A stretch of 64,000 nt of DNA from Papaver somniferum (taxonomy: Eukaryota; Streptophyta; Magnoliopsida; Ranunculales; Papaveraceae). The stretch spans positions 175,097,690 through 175,161,689 of the forward strand of contig NC_039362.1 of assembly GCF_003573695.1 (NCBI RefSeq), read 5' to 3'. A model generated the notes under the pieces. It was not told the origin of the DNA. It made no database searches and saw nothing but the letters and a program-made list of their open reading frames with translations. Shown here piece by piece: positions 55,914 to 64,000 of this stretch; position 1 is the stretch's first letter, and every line of letters begins with the position of its first letter. A program made the translations under genes and the position numbers.

Positions 55914-56420
55914 CTAAAGCTTCATATACTTCTTTGCTCTCTTCTTTCCTTTTGGGTTTGGAGCTGTAAAGGTTATGTTGTTGCTAACAGATCCAACATG
56001 GGTGTTGTGCTGACTGAAACTGGGCTGAGAACAAGATTCATCACCTGCCTTTCTCATGACACCTTTGGATTTTGCAGAATATGTTGCAGCTGGTTGGGAA
56101 GATTGAGCAACGCTTGTTTGCGTCTTAGATCTGCTAGCACAAGGTTGAGAATTTGCAGCAGATGCACCTCCAGAATTTGCAGCAGCTTTAGCTTTGTACT
56201 TTCTCTTTGGTGGAGCTTCAACTGTTGTCTGCTTTGTGCCATCAACACATGTTCTAGGCTTGAATACCTTAGGATTTCCTCCAACTGGACCACCAACACA
56301 AGTTGATGAGTAGTGACCTTCATTTTTACACCTACTACATCTTCTAGCCTTCTTCTGACCTCTTGGTTCATCATATGACAATATCCTCTTCAAACCAAAA
56401 GTCATGATTAAATGTTTCAA
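55914..56420 (-). CDS. CCHC zinc-knuckle protein, unit 1
   Basis: A 168-codon ORF. After a short lead comes RGQKKARR and a CCHC knuckle, CSRCKNEGHYSSTC (about residues 29-42), then a basic, Ala/Ser/Gln-rich tail (PPKRKYKAKAAANSGG, ending KGKKRAKKYMKL) that looks disordered and nucleic-acid binding. Mutator-like transposases commonly end with such a knuckle, often RCxxCGxxGHNxRTC; the match is general. Its start overlaps the preceding ORF in another frame, so the true N-terminus probably lies upstream and is lost or spliced. The unit 3 copy is nearly identical. Confidence 0.55.
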   Translation of the reverse strand: MKHLIMTFGLKRILSYDEPRGQKKARRCSRCKNEGHYSSTCVGGPVGGNPKVFKPRTCVDGTKQTTVEAPPKRKYKAKAAANSGGASAANSQPCASRSKTQTSVAQSSQPAATYSAKSKGVMRKAGDESCSQPSFSQHNTHVGSVSNNITFTAPNPKGKKRAKKYMKL

Positions 56421-57012
56421 ATTGTTCTTCAGGTATGTTACCAGCTACGCTAGACTGTGTTTGTTGTGTAAATTGATGAACATATACTTCTTCTTTATCT
56501 AAGTCAATGAATAACTTCTTGTTTGCTGCCTGACATTGGTTCTTCTTCTTAGACAGTCTAGGACTTGTTCTTATAGGAATTTGCTTGGTTTTGCTCACTG
56601 GTTTCTTTGGTGTTGAAGACTTTGTTGGTGTCAAATACTTGTGTGGAATAGCTACCTCTGTTAACCCTTCAGAATACTCATGTGGAATGATAACTTACAT
56701 ATGTAGTGTAGTCCAATTCTCATGTACTTCTGCATTATCCCAAAACCTCCAAAATTATTCTTCAGTAAACAATGACTCTGGTAAACAGGGGCCACTAAAC
56801 CATACTAAATCCACTTCCTCATGTAGCTGCAACCTAAGTAGGGGCTTGATCTTTTCCTTCAATTGAAGGAGACCCATATCTGCTCTAGCCAAACCTTTGA
56901 ATTCAAAAGTCATCACTATATCCATAACCTTAACCCTTATGTCTCTCTTAGCATACTTGTCTTCAACTTCATTTCTACGCCAAATGTACGTAAACAGTGT
57001 TAGTTCAAACAT
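56371..57012 (-). pseudogene. N-terminal part of the unit 1 gene, broken
   Basis: A single frame starting MFELTLFTYIWRRNEVEDKY with stops at 56755-56757 (after PESLFTEE) and near 56694-56696. It continues through PHEYSEGLTEVAIPHKYL, a basic stretch (TPTKSSTPKKPVSKTKQ), an acidic patch and ends HDFWFEEDIVI. The first stop is present in all three units, so the gene was broken before amplification, unless it lies in an unrecognised intron. No domain was recognised with confidence. Confidence 0.5.
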
Positions 57013-57688
57013 TCATATACAGAAACACATACACATATAATATTCCACAAAAATGAGAGATTCATGTGTTACATATATAAGAGATTCATGTTCAAAAATA
57101 TATATAAGAGTTAGAACTATTTACATATATAAGAGATTCATGTTCAAAAATTAGAGATTCCACAAAAATGAAATAACAATCACTGGTTGCTTCTATAACA
57201 TTATAATTTTTTCCACAAGCCATATACATAAAGACATTTTCATTTGCAGATTATTCACTGGCAGTTTCTATAACAATTTTTGCACGTTTCATTTGAGTAA
57301 ATTAAACATTCCATCTTTCAAAGAGAATAGTAATAGCAACAGTAATCAAAAAATAAACCCTAAATCCATACATCTACTGTCATACACACAACACCATTTA
57401 ATCAAAAAAAAAATACATACAATAACAGTTTCTAAATTAAACAGAACACCCTATAATCAAAAACATGTACAGAACACCCATAAATCAATAACAGTTTCAA
57501 AATCGTAAAAAAAATTATCTTAGAAATAAACCCTAAAACTGTATTTCACTCAATAATCATGAACTCTAACAGAAGACTCAAAATCGAAAAAAAATTAAAA
57601 ACCCTAAATAATCATAATAATTTACATAATACCCAAAATTGAAAAACAAATTAACGGAAACCCTACATCACTGTCATACAAGAATACC

Positions 57689-57874
57689 CTATTTCATGAA
57701 ATAGAAGAAAACCCTTTCTTTCCCAAAATCGAAAAAGAAAATGAAAACCCTAAATCTTTGTGTACAAGAAAACATTGGTGTTGCTAACACCATAACCCTT
57801 TCTTTCCCTAACCTTTCCTTTTCTTTTTCTGGTTTCTTCTTCTCCTTCTTCTTTCCACACCTTAGCTTCACCAT
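57689..57874 (-). CDS. First-exon-like ORF, unit 1
   Basis: Starts MVKLRCGKKKEKKKPEKEKE, strongly Lys/Glu-rich, after a CT-rich leader (complement of 57885-57960), as in plant 5' exons. The second half (FIFFFDFGKERVFFYFMK) is probably non-coding, so a splice donor may lie inside. The function is unknown. Conserved at 61085-61270. Confidence 0.35.
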   Translation of the reverse strand: MVKLRCGKKKEKKKPEKEKERLGKERVMVLATPMFSCTQRFRVFIFFFDFGKERVFFYFMK

Positions 57875-58014
57875 CTTTACTGGTCCTTGAAACAGAGAGA
57901 AAAGAGAGAGACGAGGGAAGAAGATGAGAGAAAAGAGATTAGGTCGACCCTTCCTTCTTCTTTCCCCCTTCTTAGTTTTTTCTTTAATCTCACACCGTCC
58001 ATTTTCTCATCTCG

Positions 58015-58260
58015 TTAAGATGTACGGTTAAAATTAGCCCACATGTTAAGATTAACGGTCCAAATATCACACACGTGTTGGCGGAGAAAAATACTACACG
58101 TGTTGGCGGAGGTAACAAATACACTAAATCCGAACCCTTGATTTTCAACGAGATCTCCTTTACCCAGATGTGTGACTGAGATCATTGCACATGGTACACG
58201 TATACGTGGCACTATTTTCTCACACGATTTAAACACGTGGCGTCAATTTCTCACCATAAA
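58015..58260 (-). promoter_or_regulatory. Promoter-like region with ACGTG motifs, unit 1
   Basis: Upstream of the minus-strand gene: two ACACGTGTTGGCGG copies at about 58070 and 58095, ACGTGG near 58205 and ACACGTGGCG near 58230. CACGTG is the plant G-box and ACACGTGGC an ABRE-like core. The same cluster recurs at 61465-61640. Confidence 0.5.
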
Positions 58261-59435
58261 TTGACCAGTGACGAGAAATTGACGAGAAATTGACTTTTCT
58301 AACAGTTTTGGATGGAAAACATCCAACAGGCCTATATTTGTAAATGTGAAAAAAACGGGGGTACATTATTAAGTCGGGTACAAAAACAGGAGTACATCCG
58401 TTTATAACAGAAAAAAGAAGGGCGCTAATGTTCCATCTTGGCTGCAGGCACAAACAAAGTCGCGATCCCATAATAAAAGCTGATGAATTATAACAATACA
58501 GCAGAAAGAACAAAATCGCGAAAGCATAAAAAAAAAAAAATGAATTGCAAAAGAATGATATGGCTCTAGATTGGAGACAACATATTACTGATTTTAAGGA
58601 AACCATGATGTATGTTAAGGTAAGGGTCTGAAAATTCAGAAGAAAACGCAAGAGAAACATATTACTAATTTTATAACTCATTTAATAATAACTGAAGGAA
58701 TATGCAACAACAAAAACAAATAACTTCACCAATTTTTTTGGGCGCACACAGTTGTACCCCCGTTTTTTTCACATTTACAAATGTACTCCTGTTTTGACCG
58801 TTTTTTGAAAAAACGGCTAACGGAAAGTTAACCTCCATGTCAGCAGTTAAATCATCCAACTCACTTGCCAGCTCGTCTATTCTTCCACGTAAGTTGTGTA
58901 CACGTTGCTGGTCCCTTAACAATCAACATTGCTTCAAAGAGAACTGTAATTCCAAACTCAAATTGAACTTGTGTAAGTCTCAGCCTGTGGAGAAGACAAT
59001 CAATCCTTACTATTTTCAAAATTGTTCACTTAACAATCAACAGTGCTCCAAAGATAATTGTAATTCCAAACTCAAATTGAACTTGTGTAAGATGCAATAG
59101 TTATAGAAACAATAGTATATGAAGTATGCAAGGAATTCAAGAAAAATCTGCAAATGTAACTGCATTAGTGATAAAAGACTATCTATTTCAGTAACTCTCC
59201 ACTGTCTTATCTTAACATAACATTCCAGAAATTGTCTTAACATTCAAATATAAATAGAGTCATCATAAACACAAACCAACATAAAATAGGTACGTCTAAA
59301 GCTTCATATACTTCTTTGCTCTCTTCTTTCCTTTTGGGTTTGGAGCTGTAAAGGTGATGTTGTTGCTAACAGATCCAACATGGGTGTTGTGCTGACTGAA
59401 ACTGGGCTGAGAACAAGATTCATCACCTGTCTTTC

Positions 59436-59801
59436 TCATGACACCTTTGGATTTTGCAGAATATGTTGCAGCTGGTTGGGAAGATTTAGCAACGCTTGTT
59501 TGCGTCTTAGATCTTCTAGCACAAGGTTGAGAATTTGCAGCAGATGCACCTCCAGAATTTGCAGCAGCTTTAGCTTTGTACTTTTCTTTGGTGGAGCTTG
59601 AACTGTTGTCTGCTTTGTGCCATCAACACATGTTCTAGGCTTGAATACCTTAGGATTTCCTCCAACTGGACCACCAACACAAGTTGATGAGTAGTGACCT
59701 TCATTTTTACACCTACTACATCTTCTAGCCTTCTTATGACCTCTTGGTTCATCATATGACAATATCCTCTTCAAACCAAAAGTCATGATTAAATGTTTCA
59801 A
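59436..59801 (-). pseudogene. CCHC zinc-knuckle ORF, unit 2, frameshifted
   Basis: It matches the 168-codon ORF of unit 1 through the knuckle, then loses one base near 59583 (TACTTTTCTTTGG in place of TACTTTCTCTTTGG), shifts frame after QAPPKK and ends early at 121 codons. Confidence 0.75.
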
Positions 59802-59844
59802 ATTGTTCTTCAGGTATGTTACCAGCTACGCTAGACTGTGTTTG

Positions 59845-60393
59845 TTATGTAAATTGAGGAACATATACTTCTTCTTTATCTAAGTCAATGAATAACTTCT
59901 TGTTTGCTGCCTGACATTGGTTCTTCTTCTTAGACAGTCTAGGACTTGTTCTTATAAGAATTTGCTTGGTTTTGCTCACTGGTTTCTTTGGTGTTGAAGA
60001 CTTTGTTGGTGTCAAATACTTGTGTGGAATATCTACCTCTGTTAACCCTTCAGAATACTCATGTGGAATGATAACTTGCATATGTAGTGTAGTCCAATTC
60101 TCATGTACTTCTGCATTATCCCAAAACCTCCAAAATTATTCTTCAGTAAACAATGACTCTGGTAAACAGGGGACACTAAACCATACTAAATCCACTTCCT
60201 CATGTAGCTGCAATCTAAGTAGGGGCTTGATCTTTTCCTTCAATTGAAGGAGACCCATATCTGCTCTATCCAAACCTTTGAATTCAAAAGTCATCACTGT
60301 ATCCATAACCTTAACCCTTATGTCTCTCTTAGCATACTTGTCTTCAACTTCATTTCTACGCCAAATGTACGTAAACAGTGTTAGTTCAAACAT
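59845..60393 (-). pseudogene. N-terminal part of the unit 2 gene, broken
   Basis: Same frame and same first stop (60136-60138) as unit 1. The second stop of units 1 and 3 is absent here: CAA stands in place of TAA near 60079. A new stop replaces a Gln codon after QFT at 59845-59847. Confidence 0.6.
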
Positions 60394-61084
60394 TCATATA
60401 CAGAAACACATACACATATAATATTCCACAAAAATGAGAGATTCATGTGTTACATATATAAGAGATTCCATATATAAGAGATTCATGTTCAAAAATAAAT
60501 ATAAGAGTTAGAACTATTTACATATATAAGAGATTCATGTTCAAAAATTAGAGATTCCACAAAAATGAAATAACAATCACTGGTTGCTTCTATAACATTA
60601 TAATTTTTTCCACAAGCCATATACATAAAGACATTTTCATTTGCAGATTATTCACTGGCAGTTTCTATAACAATTTTTGCACGTTTCATTTGAGTAAATT
60701 AAACATTCCAGCTTTCAAAGAGAATAGTAATAGCAACAGTAATCAAAAAATAAACCCTAAATCCATACATCTACTGTCATACACACAACACCATTTAATA
60801 AAAAAAAAATACATACAATAACAGTTTCTAAATTAAACAGAACACCCTATAATCAAAAACATGTACAGAACACCCATAAATCAATAACAGTTTCAAAATC
60901 GTAAAAAAAATTATCTTAGAAATAAACCCTAAAACTGTATTTCACTCAATAATCATGAACTCTAACAGAAGACTCAAAATCGAAAAAAAATTAAAAACCC
61001 TAAATAATCATAACAATTTACATAATACCCAAAATTGAAAAACAAATTAACGGAAACCCTACATCACTGTCATACACGAATACC

Positions 61085-61270
61085 CTATTTCATGAAATAG
61101 AAGAAAACCCTTTCTTTCCCAAAATCGAAAAAGAAAATGAAAACCCTAAATCTCTGTGTACAAGAAAACATTGGTGTTGCTAACACCATAACCCTTTCTT
61201 TCCCTAACCTTTCCTTTTCTTTTTCTGGTTTCTTCTTCTCCTTCTTCTTTCCACGCCTTAGCTTCACCAT
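61085..61270 (-). CDS. First-exon-like ORF, unit 2
   Basis: It copies 57689-57874 with one residue change near the start (LRRG for LRCG). Coding status is uncertain. Confidence 0.35.
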   Translation of the reverse strand: MVKLRRGKKKEKKKPEKEKERLGKERVMVLATPMFSCTQRFRVFIFFFDFGKERVFFYFMK

Positions 61271-62685
61271 CTTTACTGGTCCTTGAAACAGAGAGAAAAG
61301 AGAGAGACGAGGGAAGAAGATGAGAGAAAAGAGATTAGGTCGACCCTTCCTTCTTCTTTCCCCCTTCTTAGTTTTTTCTTTAATCTCACACCGTCCATTT
61401 TCTCATCTCGTTAAGATGTAAGGTTAACATTAGCCCAAATGTTAAGATTAACGGTCCAAATATCACACACGTGTTGGCGGAGAAAAATATTACACGTGTT
61501 GGCGGAGGTAACAAATACACTAAATCCGAACCCTTGATTTTCAACGAGATCTCCTTTACCCAGATGTGTGACTGAGATCTTTGCACATGGTACACGTATA
61601 CGTGGCACTATTTTCTCACACGATTTAAACACGTGGCGTCAATTTCTCACCATAAATTGACCAGTGACGAGAAATTGACTTTTCTAACAGTTTTGGATGG
61701 AAAACATCCAACAGGCCTATATTTGTAAATGTGAAAAAAACGGGGGTACATTATTAAGTCGGGTACAAAAACAGGAGTACATCCGTTTATAACAGAAAAA
61801 ATAAGGGTGCTAATGTTCCATCTTGGCTGCAGGCACAAACAAAGTCGCGATCCCATAACAAAAGCTGATGAATTATAACAATACAGCAGAAAGAACAAAA
61901 TCGCGAAAGCATAAAAAAAAAAAATGAATTGCAAAAGAATGATATGGCTCTAGATTGGAGACAACATATTACTGATTTTAAGGAAACCATGATGTATGTT
62001 AAGGTAAGGGTCTGAAAATTCAGAAGAAAACGTAAGAGAAACATATTACTAATTTTATAACTCATTTAATAATAACTGAAGGAATATGCAACAACAAAAA
62101 CAAATAACTTCACCAATTTTTTTTGGCGCATATATACAGATGTACCCCCGTTTTTTTCACATTTACAAATGTACTCCTGTTTTGACCGTTTTTTGAAAAA
62201 ACGGCTAACGGAAAGTTAACCTCCATGTCAGCAGTTAAATCATCCAACTCACTTGCAACCTCGTCTATTCTTCCACGTAAGTTGTGTACACGTTGCTGGT
62301 CCCTTAACAATCAACATTGCTTCAAAGAGAACTGTAATTCCAAACTCAAAATTGAACTTGTGTAAGTCTCAGCCTGTGGAGAAGACAATCAGTCCTTACT
62401 ATTTTCAAAATTGTTCACTTAACAATCAACAGTGCTCCAAAGATAATTGTAATTCCAAACTCAAATTGAACTTGTGTAAGATGCAATAGTTATAGAAACA
62501 ATAGTATATGAAGTATGCAAGGAATTCAAGAAAAATCTGCAAATGTAACTGCAATAGTAATAAAAGACTATCTATTTCAGTAACTCTCCACTGTCTTATC
62601 TTAACATAACATTCCAGAAATTGTCTTAACATTCAAATATAAAATAGAGTCATCATAAACACAAACCAACATAAAATAGGTACGT

Positions 62686-63192
62686 CTAAAGCTTCATATA
62701 CTTCTTTGCTCTCTTCTTTCCTTTTGGGTTTGGAGCTGTAAAGGTTATGTTGTTGCTAACAGATCCAACATGGGTGTTGTGCTGACTGAAACTGGGCTGA
62801 GAACAAGATTCATCACCTGCCTTTCTCATGACACCTTTGGATTTTGCAGAATATGTTGCAGCTGGTTGGGAAGATTGAGCAACGCTTGTTTGTGTCTTAG
62901 ATCTGCTAGCACAAGGTTGAGAATTTGCAGCAGATGCACCTCCAGAATTTGCAGCAGCTTTAGCGTTGTACTTTCTCTTTGGTGGAGCTTCAACTGTTGT
63001 CTGCTTTGTGCCATCAACACATGTTCTAGGCTTGAATACCTTAGGATTTCCTCCAACTGGACCACCAACACAAGTTGATGAGTAGTGACCTTCATTTTTA
63101 CACCTACTACATCTTCTAGCCTTCTTCTGACCTCTTGGTTCATCATATGACAATATCCTCTTCAAACCAAAAGTCATGATTAAATGTTTCAA
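62686..63192 (-). CDS. CCHC zinc-knuckle protein, unit 3
   Basis: A 168-codon ORF, nearly identical to that of unit 1 (KYNAK in place of KYKAK), with the knuckle CSRCKNEGHYSSTC intact. Units 1 and 3 keep the full frame while unit 2 does not. Confidence 0.55.
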   Translation of the reverse strand: MKHLIMTFGLKRILSYDEPRGQKKARRCSRCKNEGHYSSTCVGGPVGGNPKVFKPRTCVDGTKQTTVEAPPKRKYNAKAAANSGGASAANSQPCASRSKTQTSVAQSSQPAATYSAKSKGVMRKAGDESCSQPSFSQHNTHVGSVSNNITFTAPNPKGKKRAKKYMKL

Positions 63193-63784
63193 ATTGATCT
63201 TCAGGTATGTTACCAGCTACGCTAGACTGTGTTTGTTGTGTAAATTGAGGAACATATACTTCTTCTTTATCTAAGTCAATGAATAACTTCTTGTTTGCTG
63301 CCTGACATTGGTTCTTCTTCTTAGACAGTCTAGGACTTGTTCTTATAGGAATTTGCTTGGTTTTGCTCACTGGTTTCTTTGGTGTTGAAGACTTTGTTGG
63401 TGTCAAATACTTGTGTGGAATAGCTACCTCTGTTAACCCTTCAGAATACTCATGTGGAATGATAACTTACATATGTAGTGTAGTCCAATTCTCATGTACT
63501 TCTGCATTATCCCAAAACCTCCAAAATTATTCTTCAGTAAACAATGACTCTGGTAAACAGGGGCCACTAAACCATACTAAATCCACTACCTCATGTAACT
63601 GCAATCTAAGTAGGGGCTTGATCTTTTCCTTCAATTGAAGGAGACCCATATCTGCTCTAGCCAAACCTTTGAATTCAAAAGTCATCACTGTATCCATAAC
63701 CTTAACCCTTATGTCTCTCTTAGCATACTTGTCTTCAACTTCATTTCTACGCCAAATGTACGTAAACAGTGTTAGTTCAAACAT
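63143..63784 (-). pseudogene. N-terminal part of the unit 3 gene, broken
   Basis: As in unit 1: it starts MFELTLFTYIW, stops after PESLFTEE (63527-63529) and again near 63466, then reopens through the basic TPTKSSTPKKPVSK stretch to HDFWFEEDIVI. Confidence 0.5.
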
Positions 63785-64000
63785 TCATATACAGAAACAC
63801 ATACACATATAATATTCCACAAAAATGAGAGATTCATGTGTTACATATATAAGGGATTCCATATATAAGAGATTCATGTTCAAAAATAAATATAAGAGTT
63901 AGAACCATTTACATATATAAGAGATTCATGTTCAAAAATTAGAGATTCCACAAAAATGAAATAACAATCACTGGTTGCTTCTATAACATTATAATTTTTT

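Larger units (their letters stand above)
55371..58365 (-). mobile_element. TIR-bounded element in unit 1 (candidate Mutator-like, internally deleted)
   Basis: About 30-bp inverted termini, TGTACCCC(C)GTTTTTTTCAC then ATTTACAAAT, enclose 2995 bp. No target-site duplication is evident. The zinc knuckle and basic regions would suit the ends of a Mutator-like transposase from which the catalytic and SWIM domains were deleted, but no catalytic motif is present to prove it. Confidence 0.5.
55025..58405 (-). repeat. Tandem unit 1 (3381 bp)
   Basis: The first of three direct copies, beginning AACAGAAAAAAGAAGG. Each unit is a ~345-bp spacer plus a ~3.0-kb segment bounded by inverted termini TGTACCCCCGTTTTTTTCAC (left 55371, right 58365). 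Inside, on the minus strand in order: promoter-like region, first-exon-like ORF, broken acidic/basic ORFs, zinc-knuckle ORF. Two ~63-bp direct repeats (starting near 55538 and 55648) lie downstream of the gene. Confidence 0.9.
58406..61790 (-). repeat. Tandem unit 2 (3385 bp)
   Basis: A direct copy of unit 1 with scattered changes; inverted termini are at 58753 and 61750. The coding remnants are more damaged than in units 1 and 3. Confidence 0.9.
61791..64000 (-). repeat. Tandem unit 3, cut by the window end
   Basis: The third direct copy starts AACAGAAAAAATAAGG; its left inverted terminus is at 62141. It continues past the window, so the array may have more units. Confidence 0.9.

Noticed and set aside
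55998..56306. 102-codon plus-strand ORF opposite the zinc-knuckle gene (also 62770-63078)
   Set aside because: Cys/Arg/Ser-rich antisense shadow of the knuckle ORF; broken in unit 2.

Overview
This is nuclear DNA of a flowering plant, very probably a eudicot: AT-rich, intron-containing, with plant-type LTR retrotransposons, a LINE, hAT and Tourist-like DNA elements and a spliced plant gene. The style of the repeats suggests a Ranunculales/Papaveraceae-like genome, but nothing seen here proves the species. No bacterial features, rRNA, tRNA or CRISPR were found.

Layout. 1-2028 holds termini of long LTRs ending in GGGTCATTACA and GGGTGTTACA, the second abutting a 5'-truncated LINE remnant (2029-3021, minus). 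3022-4449 is unclassified repeat DNA with a short tandem array. 4450-48055 is one old, degenerate Ty1/copia element with 169-bp LTRs and TSD TGCTT, swollen to 43.6 kb by later insertions. Target-site duplications (TSDs) resolve the order. Element A (9120-40826, minus, TSD TATAT) and a hAT transposon (40867-45885, TSD GTTGTCAG) both landed in the copia pol region, only about 35 bp apart. A solo LTR of the A family (44366-45875, TSD TGCAC) lies inside the terminal inverted repeat of the hAT. Element A itself received a tandem LTR array B (10460-27931, plus, four LTRs and three internal regions, TSD TGTAC) and element C (28039-35850, minus, TSD AGTAT/AGTAC). A Tourist-like MITE (46680-47134) sits in the copia 3' untranslated region.

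A, B and C are related but distinct non-autonomous LTR retrotransposons. They share tRNA-Asp-type primer sites (TGGCGCC...), GTTTGGGGG polypurine tracts and no recognisable pol. What coding they have is one family of acidic proteins with a conserved LGL-CAS block and a C-terminal hydrophobic stretch followed by DPQLFRLL. C also has a CCHC zinc knuckle at its N-terminal side. A short antisense ORF recurs in the 3' part of all three B units and of C. This protein family is the best candidate in the window for something poorly described.

48056-53831 is the native locus downstream of the copia insertion: an apparently intact spliced gene for a Transposase_24-type (Ptta/En-Spm-associated) protein, unusually rich in in-frame tandem repeats and with a duplicated C-terminal module. 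Its introns hold an F-box-associated fragment and an antisense copia RNase H relic. After a lone hAT-like terminus and a short gag-like fragment, 55025-64000 is a direct tandem array of about 3.38-kb units, two full and one cut by the window end. Each unit carries 30-bp inverted termini and a broken minus-strand gene ending in a CCHC zinc-knuckle protein, perhaps an internally deleted Mutator-like element.
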